Translations under genes and position numbers: made by a program
Shown: piece by piece, positions 15,781 through 26,261 of the stretch
How positions within the stretch are numbered: position 1 is the stretch's first letter
Layout: the number at the start of each line of letters is the position of its first letter
Notes under the pieces: model-generated
The model's database searches: none
Seen by the model: the letters and a program-made list of their open reading frames with translations, nothing else
Told to the model about the DNA's origin: nothing
Source: Streptococcus sp. 116-D4
Lineage (GTDB): Bacteria; Bacillota; Bacilli; Lactobacillales; Streptococcaceae
DNA length: 64,000 nt
NCBI RefSeq assembly: GCF_009731465.1
Contig: NZ_AP021887.1
Location: 490,001 to 554,000, forward strand
Direction of reading: 5' to 3'

Positions 15781-16377
15781 ATGCTTTATCCAACACCTAT
15801 TGCCAAGCTAATTGACAGTTATTCTAAGTTACCGGGTATCGGGATTAAGACGGCTACACGTCTGGCCTTTTATACGATTGGGATGTCTGATGACGATGTC
15901 AATGAATTTGCTAAAAATCTCCTTTCTGCTAAGAGAGAGCTGACCTACTGTTCCATCTGCGGTCGCCTGACTGATGACGATCCGTGCTCTATCTGTACCG
16001 ATCCGACTCGTGACCAGACGACAATTTTGGTGTTAGAGGATAGTCGCGATGTGGCAGCCATGGAGAATATCCAAGAATACCATGGACTCTATCATGTTTT
16101 ACATGGACTCATTTCTCCCATGAATGGTATCAGTCCAGATGATATCAATCTCAAGAGCCTGATGACTCGTCTTATGGATAGTGAAGTTTCAGAAGTAATT
16201 GTAGCGACTAATGCTACAGCAGATGGTGAAGCGACATCCATGTATCTTTCTCGTTTGCTCAAGCCAGCTGGGATCAAGGTTACGCGTCTAGCACGAGGTC
16301 TCGCTGTCGGAGCGGACATTGAGTATGCGGATGAAGTCACACTCCTAAGAGCTATTGAAAATCGGACAGAGTTGTAA
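15781..16377 (+). CDS. recR: Recombination protein RecR
   Basis: A 198-residue RecR. It has an N-terminal helix-hairpin-helix ([15 protein letters not shown]), a zinc finger with C57, C60, C69 and C72, and a Toprim domain ([14 protein letters not shown]). With RecO and RecF it loads RecA onto gapped DNA. It lies 10 bases after pbp2B with AAAGGA upstream, the usual pbp2B-recR pair of streptococci. A terminator follows at 16423, so ddl is transcribed separately or by read-through. Confidence 0.95.
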   Translation: MLYPTPIAKLIDSYSKLPGIGIKTATRLAFYTIGMSDDDVNEFAKNLLSAKRELTYCSICGRLTDDDPCSICTDPTRDQTTILVLEDSRDVAAMENIQEYHGLYHVLHGLISPMNGISPDDINLKSLMTRLMDSEVSEVIVATNATADGEATSMYLSRLLKPAGIKVTRLARGLAVGADIEYADEVTLLRAIENRTEL

Positions 16378-16422
16378 GTGTAGACAAATGAACACACTCA
16401 ATTCATTCATACAAAAATAAGG

Positions 16423-16454
16423 GAGACCGACAGTTGTTTTATAGGTCTCTTTTT
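16423..16454 (+). terminator. Intrinsic terminator after recR
   Basis: Stem GAGACC/GGTCTC with a 15-base loop, followed by six T. A -10-like TATACT for ddl follows at 16509-16514. Confidence 0.7.
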
Positions 16455-16551
16455 AGATTTATTCAAGACCAGTATCAGGTTCAAGTTTCAAAAAAGAAGC
16501 AAATATGATATACTAAAGAACGAGTATTCTATTAGAATTGGAACAAATAAT

Positions 16552-17595
16552 ATGAAACAAACGATTATTCTTTTATATGGTGGACGGAGTGCAGAACGTG
16601 AAATATCTGTATTATCAGCTGAGAGTGTCATGCGTGCGGTCAACTACGACCGTTTCACAGTCAAGACTTTCTTCATCAGCCAGTCAGGTGACTTTATTAA
16701 AACGCAAGAATTTAGTCAGACTCCAGGTCAAGAGGATCGTCTTATGACTAATGCGACAATTGATTGGGATAAGAAAGTTGCACCAAGCGCCATCTATGAA
16801 GAAGGAGCCGTTGTGTTCCCAGTTCTTCATGGACCTATGGGAGAAGATGGCTCTGTCCAAGGCTTCTTAGAAGTTTTGAAAATGCCTTATGTTGGTTGCA
16901 ATATCTTGTCATCAAGTCTTGCCATGGATAAAATCACGACCAAGCGCGTCTTAGAATCTGTCGGGATTGCTCAAGTTCCTTATGTGGCCATCGTTGAAGG
17001 TGATGATATGACTTCTAAAATCGCTGAAGTGGAAGAAAAATTGACTTATCCAGTCTTCACGAAGCCGTCAAACATGGGTTCTAGTGTCGGTATTTCTAAG
17101 TCTGAAAACCAAGAGGAACTCCGTCAAGCCTTGGAACTTGCCTTCCGATATGACAGCCGTGTTTTGGTAGAACAAGGGGTGAATGCACGTGAAATCGAGG
17201 TTGGTCTCTTGGGCAACTACGATGTCAAAAGCACGCTTCCAGGAGAAGTTGTCAAAGATGTAGCCTTTTATGACTACGATGCCAAGTATATTGACAATAA
17301 GATTACCATGGATATCCCAGCCAAAATCAGTGATGATGTGGTAGCTGTCATGCGTCAAAATGCAGAAACAGCCTTCCGTGCCATTGGTGGGCTCGGTCTA
17401 TCTCGTTGCGATTTCTTCTATACAGATAAGGGAGAGATTTTCCTAAACGAGCTTAATACCATGCCAGGTTTCACCCAGTGGTCAATGTATCCACTACTTT
17501 GGGATAATATGGGGATTAGCTATCCAGAACTAATTGAGCGTTTGGTTGACCTTGCCAAGAAAAGTTTTGACAAGCGCGAAGCGCATTTGCTATAA
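16552..17595 (+). CDS. ddl: D-alanine--D-alanine ligase
   Basis: A 347-residue ATP-grasp enzyme joining two D-Ala for the wall precursor. The start [20 protein letters not shown] is diagnostic; the central [15 protein letters not shown] and the C-terminal [18 protein letters not shown] (metal-binding Glu and Asn) are all present. Length is normal. Next to murF, which uses its D-Ala-D-Ala product. The start is ATG 16552 after a weak ribosome site. Confidence 0.95.
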   Translation: MKQTIILLYGGRSAEREISVLSAESVMRAVNYDRFTVKTFFISQSGDFIKTQEFSQTPGQEDRLMTNATIDWDKKVAPSAIYEEGAVVFPVLHGPMGEDGSVQGFLEVLKMPYVGCNILSSSLAMDKITTKRVLESVGIAQVPYVAIVEGDDMTSKIAEVEEKLTYPVFTKPSNMGSSVGISKSENQEELRQALELAFRYDSRVLVEQGVNAREIEVGLLGNYDVKSTLPGEVVKDVAFYDYDAKYIDNKITMDIPAKISDDVVAVMRQNAETAFRAIGGLGLSRCDFFYTDKGEIFLNELNTMPGFTQWSMYPLLWDNMGISYPELIERLVDLAKKSFDKREAHLL

Positions 17596-17638
17596 AAATG
17601 AAAGAGAGGGTAGGAGTCAGAACCGTCGCTGTAGGTGA

Positions 17639-17666
17639 GTCGAGTTCTCGAGCTTCGACCCTTTTT
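17639..17666 (+). promoter_or_regulatory. Hairpin between ddl and murF
   Basis: GTCGA and TCGAC flank a CTCGAG-containing loop, followed by CCTTTTT. It could be a weak terminator or attenuator just before the murF ribosome site. Confidence 0.4.
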
Positions 17667-17678
17667 AAAGGAGTAGAA

Positions 17679-19052
17679 ATGAAATTAACCATCCATGAAG
17701 TGGCTCAAGTTGTAGGAGCTAAAAATGATATCAGCATCTTTGAGGACACCCACTTAGAAAAAGCTGAGTTTGACAGTCGTTTGATTGGGCCAGGTGATTT
17801 GTTTGTGCCTCTCAAGGGTGCGCGTGACGGTCATGACTTTATCGAAACAGCCTTTGAAAATGGTGCTGTTGTAACCCTGTCTGAGAAAGAGGTTGCAAAT
17901 CATCCTTATATTCTGGTAGATGACGTATTGACTGCCTTTCAATCCCTAGCAGCCTACTATCTTGAAAAAACGACTGTTGATGTCTTTGCTGTTACAGGTT
18001 CAAATGGTAAGACGACGACCAAGGATATGCTGGCGCACTTACTATCAACAACTTACAAGACCTACAAAACACAAGGTAACTACAATAACGAGATTGGCCT
18101 TCCCTACACAGTTCTCCATATGCCAGATGATACTGAAAAGTTGGTCTTGGAGATGGGGCAGGATCACCTGGGAGATATACATCTTTTGTCTGAATTGGCT
18201 CATCCAAAAACAGCTATCGTGACCTTGGTTGGAGAGGCTCATTTGGCTTTTTTCAAAGATCGTTCGGAAATTGCCAAAGGAAAAATGCAAATTGCAGACG
18301 GGATGGCTTCAGGTTCCTTGCTTTTGGTGCCAGCTGACCAGATAGTAGAAGCCTACTTGCCTACTGATAAAAAGGTGGTTCGTTTTGGTCAAGGAGCAGA
18401 GCTGGAAATTACCGACTTGGTTGAGCGTAAGGATAGTCTGACCTTTAAGACTAATTTCTTGGAACAAGTCCTCGATTTGCCAGTGACTGGTAAGTACAAT
18501 GCTACTAATGCCATGATTGCATCCTATGTTGCCCTACAAGAAGGAGTTTCAGAGGAGCAAATTCGTCAGGCCTTCCAAAATCTTGAATTGACGCGTAACC
18601 GTACCGAGTGGAAGAAAGCAGGCAATGGAGCAGATATCCTATCAGATGTTTACAATGCCAATCCAACTGCTGTGAAGCTGATTTTAGAGACTTTCTCTGC
18701 CATACCAGCCAATGAAGGTGGCAAGAAAATTGCAGTTCTAGCAGACATGAAGGAACTTGGTGACCAGTCTATTCAACTCCATAACCAGATGATTTTGAGT
18801 CTTTCTCCAGATGTGCTGGATACCGTTATTTTCTACGGTGAAGATATCGCTGACTTGGCTCAATTAGCCAGTCAAATGTTCCCAATCGGCCACGTTTACT
18901 ACTTCAAGAAAACAGAAGACCAAGACCAATTTGAAGACTTAGTTAAGCAGGTTAAAGAAAGCCTTGGAGCTAATGACCAAATCCTGCTCAAAGGCTCTAA
19001 CTCTATGAATCTAGCCAAGTTGGTAGAAAGTTTAGAAAATGAAAACAAGTGA
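17679..19052 (+). CDS. murF: UDP-MurNAc-tripeptide--D-Ala-D-Ala ligase
   Basis: A 457-residue Mur ligase adding D-Ala-D-Ala to complete the pentapeptide precursor. The ATP loop is TGSNGKTTTKD with K111. TRNRTEWKK and the conserved LSDVYNANPTAVK region mark the later domains. I chose ATG 17679 because AAAGGAG stands just upstream and it gives the usual length. The frame is open further 5' to 17598, but that stretch includes the hairpin and has no ribosome site. Partner of ddl upstream. Confidence 0.94.
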   Translation: MKLTIHEVAQVVGAKNDISIFEDTHLEKAEFDSRLIGPGDLFVPLKGARDGHDFIETAFENGAVVTLSEKEVANHPYILVDDVLTAFQSLAAYYLEKTTVDVFAVTGSNGKTTTKDMLAHLLSTTYKTYKTQGNYNNEIGLPYTVLHMPDDTEKLVLEMGQDHLGDIHLLSELAHPKTAIVTLVGEAHLAFFKDRSEIAKGKMQIADGMASGSLLLVPADQIVEAYLPTDKKVVRFGQGAELEITDLVERKDSLTFKTNFLEQVLDLPVTGKYNATNAMIASYVALQEGVSEEQIRQAFQNLELTRNRTEWKKAGNGADILSDVYNANPTAVKLILETFSAIPANEGGKKIAVLADMKELGDQSIQLHNQMILSLSPDVLDTVIFYGEDIADLAQLASQMFPIGHVYYFKKTEDQDQFEDLVKQVKESLGANDQILLKGSNSMNLAKLVESLENENK

Positions 19053-19100
19053 TTTTGTTAAACATTTACGTATTTCTAAATCCATTTTTCTTAAGTAGCA

Positions 19101-19109
19101 TGGTACAAT
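19101..19109 (+). promoter_or_regulatory. Extended -10 promoter
   Basis: TGGTACAAT lies 38 bases before the ATG of the membrane-protein gene at 19147; it is identical to the element before pbp2B. Confidence 0.5.
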
Positions 19110-19146
19110 AATAAGCAGGAACATTTTGAATCATGAGGAAGACTAG

Positions 19147-19851
19147 ATGAATTTATGGGATATTTTCTTTACGACTCAGGCAACCGAGCCACCCAAATTT
19201 GACCTTTTTTGGTATGTCAGTATATTTACACTCTTGGCTTTGATCTTTTATACAGCCTATCGTTATCGTGAAAAGAAGGCTTATCAACGATTTTTCCAAA
19301 TCTTACAGGCGGTTCAGTTGATCTTTCTTTATGGTTGGTATTGGATTACTCGTATGCCTCTGTCAGAAAGTTTACCATTTTACCATTGTCGTATGGCTAT
19401 GTTTGTGGTGCTCTTGCTGCCTGGTCAGTCTAAATATAGGCAGTATTTTGCATTGTTGGGAACATTCGGGACATTAGCGGCCTTTGTTTACCCAGTGTCA
19501 GATGCCTATCCTTTCCCACATATTACGATTTTATCCTTTATCTTTGGCCACTTAGCTCTCTTGGGGAACTCATTGGTTTATCTCTTGAGACAGTATGATG
19601 CACGATTGCTGGATGTGAAGGGAATTTTTCTCATAACTTTTGCCCTAGACGCCTTAATTTTTGTGGTTAATTTAGTAACAGGTGGAGATTATGGATTCTT
19701 GACAAAACCACCATTGGTTGGAGACCATGGCTTAGTAGCTAATTATTTAATTGTTTCCCTGGTCTTGTCAGTAGCGATGACGTTGACAAAGAAAATCTTG
19801 GAACTATTTTTAGAACAAGAAGAAGAAAAAATGATTGCAAAGAAAGCATAG
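19147..19851 (+). CDS. TIGR02206 (YwaF-like) integral membrane protein
   Basis: A 234-residue protein with about six to seven hydrophobic helices, an N-terminal FDLFWYVSIFTLLALIF segment, and charged residues confined to loops. The conserved LPFYHCRMAM is characteristic of the YwaF/TIGR02206 family, whose function is unknown. It has its own -10 element and its own terminator, so it is a single-gene unit between murF and ftsA. The last codons form part of the terminator stem. Confidence 0.8.
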   Translation: MNLWDIFFTTQATEPPKFDLFWYVSIFTLLALIFYTAYRYREKKAYQRFFQILQAVQLIFLYGWYWITRMPLSESLPFYHCRMAMFVVLLLPGQSKYRQYFALLGTFGTLAAFVYPVSDAYPFPHITILSFIFGHLALLGNSLVYLLRQYDARLLDVKGIFLITFALDALIFVVNLVTGGDYGFLTKPPLVGDHGLVANYLIVSLVLSVAMTLTKKILELFLEQEEEKMIAKKA

Positions 19852-19870
19852 AAATGAGCTTTCTTTTTTT
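19839..19870 (+). terminator. Intrinsic terminator of the YwaF-like gene
   Basis: Perfect 9-bp stem AAAGAAAGC/GCTTTCTTT with a 10-base loop, then a T-run. The left arm overlaps the end of the coding sequence. Confidence 0.85.
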
Positions 19871-19905
19871 CATAAATCTGATTTTTTATAAATTTTTTGG
19901 AAAAA

Positions 19906-20010
19906 TCTAGTCTACTGAATCTAAAATAGTACTATGTGGCTGTTGAAATATTTCTAGAAATTAATTTGACTTTTCTAATTGATTTGTACAGTTCTTATTT
20001 CAATCTACCA
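19906..20010. repeat. RUP-like element, uninterrupted
   Basis: TACTGAATCTAAAATAG...TTTCTAGAAATTAATTTGAC...TTCTTATTTCAATCTACC matches the split element at 667-875. The ends are degenerate, so it is probably an old copy. It fills most of the gap before ftsA; the rest of that gap holds the promoter only. Confidence 0.7.
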
Positions 20011-20085
20011 CAAAAAAGATGTTGAGCGAATGTGAAAAAAATGGTAAGTAAATTTAGGAAAAACTAAGCACGATTGGATTTTTTG

Positions 20086-20094
20086 TGTTATAAT
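20086..20094 (+). promoter_or_regulatory. Extended -10 promoter of ftsA
   Basis: TGTTATAAT, an extended -10, about 78 bases before the ftsA ATG and downstream of the RUP copy. No clear -35. Confidence 0.5.
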
Positions 20095-20171
20095 ATTCTG
20101 TGAATAGCTATACCCTATTTTAGCTATATTGAATAGAAGTTTGAAACTTGGAAGAGAGAGGATGCGATGTA

Positions 20172-21551
20172 ATGACTAGAGATGGTTTTTTTACAGGCTT
20201 AGATATCGGAACTAATTCGATTAAAGTATTGGTTGCCGAGCTTAGAAATGGTGAACTTAATGTAATTGGTGTAAGTAATGCCAAGAGTAAAGGTGTAAAG
20301 GATGGGATTATCGTTGATATTGAAGCAGCAGCAACTGCTATCAAGTCAGCTATTTCCCAAGCAGAAGAGAAAGCTGGCATTTCAATCAAATCAGTGAATG
20401 TTGGTTTGCCTGGAAATCTTTTGCAAGTAGAACCAACTCAAGGAATGATTCCAGTTACATCTGATACAAAAGAAATTACAGATCAAGATGTCGAAAATGT
20501 TGTCAAATCAGCCTTGACAAAGAGTATAACACCAGATCGTGAAGTCATTACTTTTATTCCAGAAGAATTTATCGTAGATGGTTTCCAAGGGATTCGTGAC
20601 CCACGTGGTATGATGGGGGTTCGACTTGAAATGCGTGGTTTACTTTACACAGGTCCACGTACTATTCTTCACAATTTACGCAAGACAGTTGAACGCTCAG
20701 GAGTTCAAGTTGAAAATATTATTATTTCACCATTAGCTTTGGTTCGTTCAGTCTTGAATGAAGGAGAGCGTGAATTTGGTGCTACTGTGATTGATATGGG
20801 AGCAGGTCAAACAACTGTTGCTACAATCCGTAACCAAGAACTCCAGTTTACAAATATTCTTCAAGAAGGTGGAGATTATGTCACAAAAGATATCTCTAAA
20901 GTCTTGAAGACTTCACAAAAACTAGCTGAAGGATTGAAATTGAACTATGGTGAAGCCTACCCTTCACTTGCAAGCAATGAAACTTTCCAAGTTGAAGTGA
21001 TTGGTGAAGTAGAGCCTGTAGAAGTTACAGAAAGTTACCTAGCAGAGATTATTTCAGCTCGCATTAAACACATTTTTGAACAAATCAAACAAGAGTTGGA
21101 AAGAAGACATTTGTTGGATCTTCCAGGTGGGATTGTTCTGATTGGTGGAAATGCTATTTTACCAGGTGTTGTAGAACTTGCGCAGGAAGTATTTGGCGTT
21201 GGTGTCAAACTTTACGTTCCAAATCAAGTTGGAATCCGTAACCCTGCCTTTGCTCATGTGATTAGTTTGTCTGAATTTGCAGGACAATTGACGGAAGTGC
21301 ATTTGTTAGCACAACGAGCAGTTAGAGGTGAGGATACTTTGCGTCATCAACCAATTAATTTTGGTGGGATGATTCAACGCGTTACGCAGGTAGCACAACC
21401 TACCCCTATTCAACCAGTTCAAAATACTGAGGTAGAGCAATCAGCTTCTACGAACGTAGTTGCTCCGAAAGAAGATAAAGTATCTTCTCAAAATAAACCA
21501 AAAATCGCAGATCGCTTCCGTGGTTTAATTGGAAGTATGTTTGATGAATAA
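20172..21551 (+). CDS. ftsA: Cell division protein FtsA
   Basis: A 459-residue actin-family protein tethering FtsZ to the membrane. FFTGLDIGTNSIKVLVAE is the phosphate-1 motif, VIDMGAGQTTVA the phosphate-2 motif and GGIVLIGGNAILPG the adenosine motif; the 1C subdomain lies between. The C-terminal RFRGLIGSMFDE is the membrane-targeting helix. I chose ATG 20172 because GAGAGG precedes it by 10 bases. A longer frame from a TTG at 20148 lacks a ribosome site. ftsZ follows after 17 bases. Confidence 0.95.
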   Translation: MTRDGFFTGLDIGTNSIKVLVAELRNGELNVIGVSNAKSKGVKDGIIVDIEAAATAIKSAISQAEEKAGISIKSVNVGLPGNLLQVEPTQGMIPVTSDTKEITDQDVENVVKSALTKSITPDREVITFIPEEFIVDGFQGIRDPRGMMGVRLEMRGLLYTGPRTILHNLRKTVERSGVQVENIIISPLALVRSVLNEGEREFGATVIDMGAGQTTVATIRNQELQFTNILQEGGDYVTKDISKVLKTSQKLAEGLKLNYGEAYPSLASNETFQVEVIGEVEPVEVTESYLAEIISARIKHIFEQIKQELERRHLLDLPGGIVLIGGNAILPGVVELAQEVFGVGVKLYVPNQVGIRNPAFAHVISLSEFAGQLTEVHLLAQRAVRGEDTLRHQPINFGGMIQRVTQVAQPTPIQPVQNTEVEQSASTNVVAPKEDKVSSQNKPKIADRFRGLIGSMFDE

Positions 21552-21565
21552 AAGAGGAAAAATAA

Positions 21566-22825
<1,260 letters not shown>

Positions 22826-22829
22826 GTAA

Positions 22830-23501
22830 ATGAATTTGAAAGAAAATACAGAACGTGTTTTTCAACAAATAAAAGAAGCAAGTCAGCAGGCAGGAAGAGA
22901 AGAAAATTCTGTTTCGGTTCTTGCTGTTACAAAATATGTAGACGTACCGACAGCGGAGGCCTTGCTTCCGCTAGGTGTGCATCATATTGGTGAAAATCGT
23001 GTGGATAAATTTCTTGAGAAATATGAAGCTTTAAAAGACAGAAATATTACCTGGCATTTGATCGGAACCTTGCAAAGACGCAAAGTTAAAGACGTCATTC
23101 AGTATGTTGATTATTTCCACGCTTTGGATTCATTAAAGCTAGCAGAGGAAATTCAAAAAAGAAGTGACCGAGTTGTTAAGTGTTTCTTACAAGTAAATAT
23201 CTCAAGGGAAGAGAGCAAACATGGTTTTTCAAGGGAAGAACTATTGGAGCTCTTGCCAGAATTGGCTGCCTTAGATAAAATTGAGTATGTCGGCTTGATG
23301 ACCATGGCTCCTTATGAAGCTAGTAGTGATGAGTTGAAAGAGATTTTTAAAGCAACACAGAATTTGCAACTAGAAATTAGAGAAAAACAAATTCCCAATA
23401 TGCCAATGATGGACTTGAGTATGGGTATGAGTCGTGACTACAAGGAAGCGATTGAATTTGGCTCGACCTTTGTCAGAATTGGTACAGCATTTTTTAAATA
23501 G
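22830..23501 (+). CDS. ylmE: YggS family PLP-binding protein
   Basis: A 223-residue single-domain alanine-racemase-like fold. The pyridoxal phosphate lysine is in VLAVTKYV (about residue 35), with GENRV and MGMSRDY further on. YggS proteins buffer free pyridoxal phosphate. It starts 4 bases after the ftsZ stop with no clear ribosome site, so translation is probably coupled. It is the first gene of the ylm set that follows ftsZ in Gram-positive bacteria. Confidence 0.93.
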   Translation: MNLKENTERVFQQIKEASQQAGREENSVSVLAVTKYVDVPTAEALLPLGVHHIGENRVDKFLEKYEALKDRNITWHLIGTLQRRKVKDVIQYVDYFHALDSLKLAEEIQKRSDRVVKCFLQVNISREESKHGFSREELLELLPELAALDKIEYVGLMTMAPYEASSDELKEIFKATQNLQLEIREKQIPNMPMMDLSMGMSRDYKEAIEFGSTFVRIGTAFFK

Positions 23502-23510
23502 GAAAGAAAT

Positions 23511-24044
23511 ATGTCTTTAAAAGATAGATTTGATAAATTTATAGATTATTTTACAGAAGACGGAGAAGATGTTGGTACTACTTATCAGCCTAAAGCTGAA
23601 GAGCCAATTGTGACTTCAGGCCCGTATGTTCAAGAGTTACCTCAACAAGCTGGTAGTACGCCATCTAAAGATAAAAATATCACTCGTCTACATGCCCGTC
23701 AACAAGAGTTAGCTATGCAAACTCAACGTTCTACTGATAAGGTGACGATTGATGTTCGTTATCCTCGTAAATACGAAGATGCTACAGAAATTGTTGATTT
23801 ATTAGTTGGTAATGAAAGTATTTTGATTGATTTTCAATATATGACAGAAGTTCAAGCACGTCGTTGTTTGGATTATCTGGATGGGGCTCGCTACGTTTTA
23901 GCAGGTAACATGAAAAAGGTAGCATCTACTATGTTCCTGCTGACACCAGTTGATGTCGTCGTGAATATTGAAGATATCAAAATTCCAGATGAATCACAAA
24001 ATGGTGAATTTGGATTTGACATGAAACGTACGAGAATAAGATAA
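23511..24044 (+). CDS. sepF: Cell division protein SepF
   Basis: A 177-residue SepF. The N-terminal amphipathic stretch [14 protein letters not shown] would bind membrane. A flexible linker follows, then the C-terminal FtsZ-binding domain ([19 protein letters not shown]... and [19 protein letters not shown]). SepF anchors and organises FtsZ filaments. Its stop overlaps the ylmG start by one base (TAATG). Confidence 0.94.
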   Translation: MSLKDRFDKFIDYFTEDGEDVGTTYQPKAEEPIVTSGPYVQELPQQAGSTPSKDKNITRLHARQQELAMQTQRSTDKVTIDVRYPRKYEDATEIVDLLVGNESILIDFQYMTEVQARRCLDYLDGARYVLAGNMKKVASTMFLLTPVDVVVNIEDIKIPDESQNGEFGFDMKRTRIR

Positions 24045-24307
24045 TGCTCTTTCTCATTCGTTTTATTCAAAATGCAGTGGATATCTATTCACTGATTTTA
24101 ATCATTTTTGCTTTGATGTCTTGGTTTCCCAATGCTTATGAATCACGTCTTGGTCGATTGATTATTAGCTTAGTAAAACCGATAATAGCTCCCCTGCAAC
24201 GTTTACCTCTCCAGATTGCAGGTCTTGACTTGTCTGTCTGGATTGCGGTATTACTAGTTCACTTCCTAGGGGAACAGTTGATTCGATTTTTAGTGATTTT
24301 TCTATGA
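24044..24307 (+). CDS. ylmG: YggT family membrane protein
   Basis: An 87-residue protein with two hydrophobic helices (about 12-28 and 65-87) separated by the conserved LIISLVKPIIAPLQRLPLQ amphipathic segment. YggT/YlmG proteins are linked to septation or nucleoid positioning, but the mechanism is not established. It overlaps sepF by one base and ylmH by four. Confidence 0.92.
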   Translation: MLFLIRFIQNAVDIYSLILIIFALMSWFPNAYESRLGRLIISLVKPIIAPLQRLPLQIAGLDLSVWIAVLLVHFLGEQLIRFLVIFL

Positions 24308-25089
24308 ACAAGATGATTTATCAACACTTTTCTAAGAATGATTCGTCATTTATTGATAAGGGAGTAGAATGGATAAATAAGGTAGAAGATTCTTATTCTC
24401 CTTTTTTAACACCCTTTGTAAATCCCCATCAAGAAAAGATTTTAAAGGTTCTAGCATCAACCAACGGCATCTCCTACATGAGCAGTCGGCAGTTTCTTGA
24501 AACTGAATATGTTCGGGTTCTCCTGTATCCTGACTATTTTGAGCCAGAATTTTCTGATTTTGAACTATCCTTGCAAGAAATTGTCTATCCTAGTAAGTTT
24601 GAGCGCTTAACACATGCAAAAATATTAGGAACAGTTTTAAATCAGCTGGGAATCGATAGGAAGCTATTTGGTGATATCTTAGTCAATGAAGAGAGGGCGC
24701 AGATTATCATTAATCGACAGTTTATGCTCCTTTTTCAAGATGGTATTACGAAAATTGCTCGTTTACCGGTTCGTCTAGAAGAACGGAATTTTACTGAGAG
24801 AATTGCTACAGTAGAAGATTATCAAGAATTAGATATTCATATTGCTAGTTCTAGATTAGATGTTTTTCTAGCAGGTGTCTTCAAGCTGTCTAGAAATCAG
24901 GCAAATCAGTTAATTGAAAAACAGGCAGTCCAAGTGAATTACTATTTAGTTGAAAAAGCAGATTTTCCAGTTCAAGTTGGTGATTTGATTAGTGTAAGGA
25001 AATTTGGTCGATTGAAACTCGTTAGAGATAATGGGCAAACAAAAAAAGATAAAAAGAAATTAACGGTCCAATTGTTATTAAGTAAGTAA
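24304..25089 (+). CDS. ylmH: S4-domain RNA-binding protein YlmH
   Basis: A 261-residue protein. The C-terminal S4 domain is recognisable in SRLDVFLAGVFKLSRNQANQ and the following VQVNYYLVEKADFPVQVGD. The N-terminal part is the family-specific RRM-like domain. In B. subtilis YlmH acts in ribosome quality control. The ATG overlaps the ylmG stop (ATGA). The mini-divIVA gene begins 8 bases after its end. Confidence 0.93.
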   Translation: MNKMIYQHFSKNDSSFIDKGVEWINKVEDSYSPFLTPFVNPHQEKILKVLASTNGISYMSSRQFLETEYVRVLLYPDYFEPEFSDFELSLQEIVYPSKFERLTHAKILGTVLNQLGIDRKLFGDILVNEERAQIIINRQFMLLFQDGITKIARLPVRLEERNFTERIATVEDYQELDIHIASSRLDVFLAGVFKLSRNQANQLIEKQAVQVNYYLVEKADFPVQVGDLISVRKFGRLKLVRDNGQTKKDKKKLTVQLLLSK

Positions 25090-25097
25090 GGAAAAAT

Positions 25098-25352
25098 ATG
25101 CCAATTACACCACAAGATATTGTTGATAAAGTTTTTTCAACAAAATTCCGAGGCTACGATAAGGAAGAAGTTGACGAATTTTTAGATAAGATTTATATTG
25201 ACTACGAGGAGTTAGTCCGTTGCAAGGATGAGACAGAACGCTATATCAAAAAATTAGAAGAACGTCTTTCCTATTATACGACTGATATTCCTAAGAGAAC
25301 AGTAACAAACGAGCAAGAACCAGAAGCAATGAATGATTCTATTTTTTATTAA
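25098..25352 (+). CDS. Short DivIVA-like protein (N-terminal domain only)
   Basis: An 84-residue protein. Its first 59 residues align with full DivIVA encoded next door, with about 37 identities: MPIT start, FRGYDKEEVDEFLD, DYEELVR and KKLEERLSY. This is the lipid-binding and dimerisation domain. The long coiled coil and C-terminal domain are missing, replaced by a 25-residue polar tail with no match to DivIVA. Both genes have nearly the same leader, GGAAAAATATGCCAATTACA, so this looks like a tandem duplication that later diverged. It is intact, with a normal start and stop. In layout it resembles GpsB, but the sequence is closer to DivIVA. Function unknown; it could form mixed dimers with DivIVA. 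Confidence 0.82.
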   Translation: MPITPQDIVDKVFSTKFRGYDKEEVDEFLDKIYIDYEELVRCKDETERYIKKLEERLSYYTTDIPKRTVTNEQEPEAMNDSIFY

Positions 25353-25368
25353 GTAAGTGAGGAAAAAT

Positions 25369-26244
25369 ATGCCAATTACATCATTAGAAATTAAAGATAA
25401 AACCTTTAGCACACGCTTCAGAGGGTTTGATCAAGAAGAAGTAGATGAATTTTTAGATATTGTAGTTCGTGATTATGAAGATTTAGTTCGCTCTAATCAT
25501 GACAAGGATTTACATATTAAGAGTTTGGAAGAACGTTTGTCTTACTTTGATGAGATGAAAGATTCATTGAGTCAATCTGTATTGATTGCTCAAGATACGG
25601 CTGAGCGAGTAAAACAAGCTGCAACAGAACGTTCAAACAATATCATCCACCAAGCAGAGCAAGATGCCCAACGTTTGCTGGAAGAAGCTAAGTACAAGGC
25701 AAATGAAATTCTTCGTCAAGCAACTGACAACGCTAAGAAGGTTGCTGTCGAAACTGAAGAATTGAAGAACAAGAGCCGTGTTTTCCACCAACGTCTTAAA
25801 TCTACAATTGAGAGCCAGTTAGCAATTGTTGAATCTTCAGATTGGGAAGATATTCTTCGCCCAACAGCGACTTATCTTCAGACAAGTGATGAGGCTTTCA
25901 AAGAAGTGGTCAGTGAAGTCTTAGGTGACTCTGTCTTGCAACAACATCAAGAGGAAGAACCAATTGATATTACTCGCCAGTTTTCCCCCGAGGAAATGGC
26001 TGAGTTGCAAGCGCGTATCGAAGCGGCTAATAAGGAACTTGCAGAAGTCGAAGCAAGAGCTGAGCAGGAACAAGTGGTTTCACCAGCTCCGGTTGTTGAA
26101 GAAAGTCCAGCTCATCCAGTTGGTCCAATGTATGAAGAGCCAGAAGTAGCTCCAAGCCATTACTCAGGACCAACACCAGCTACTGAAGCTGTAAACTCTG
26201 AACCAGGTTTTGCGGCACCGCAAGAATCTGTTACAATTTTATAA
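25369..26244 (+). CDS. divIVA: Cell division protein DivIVA
   Basis: A 291-residue DivIVA with an N-terminal lipid-binding domain (FSTRFRGFDQEEVDEFLD), a long coiled coil rich in Ala, Gln and Glu (about 60-165), and a Pro/Glu-rich C-terminal tail from about 225. It recognises curved membrane at poles and septa. I chose ATG 25369; a GTG four codons upstream is in frame but the AGGA site favours the ATG. The tail is longer than I remember for pneumococcal DivIVA (262 residues). Transcription probably continues from ftsZ. Confidence 0.94.
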   Translation: MPITSLEIKDKTFSTRFRGFDQEEVDEFLDIVVRDYEDLVRSNHDKDLHIKSLEERLSYFDEMKDSLSQSVLIAQDTAERVKQAATERSNNIIHQAEQDAQRLLEEAKYKANEILRQATDNAKKVAVETEELKNKSRVFHQRLKSTIESQLAIVESSDWEDILRPTATYLQTSDEAFKEVVSEVLGDSVLQQHQEEEPIDITRQFSPEEMAELQARIEAANKELAEVEARAEQEQVVSPAPVVEESPAHPVGPMYEEPEVAPSHYSGPTPATEAVNSEPGFAAPQESVTIL

Positions 26245-26261
26245 GAAATAATCTGAGAACA

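Noticed and set aside
17598-17678. Longer murF start at 17598.
   Set aside because: The extra 27 codons span a hairpin and have no ribosome site; ATG 17679 gives the standard 457 residues.
20148-20171. TTG at 20148 as the ftsA start.
   Set aside because: The ribosome site GAGAGG lies downstream of it and serves ATG 20172, which also fits the family N-terminus.
25098-25352. GpsB.
   Set aside because: The first residues (MPIT...FSTKFRGYDKEEVDEFLD) match DivIVA next door much better than GpsB, and the C-terminal GpsB motif is absent.
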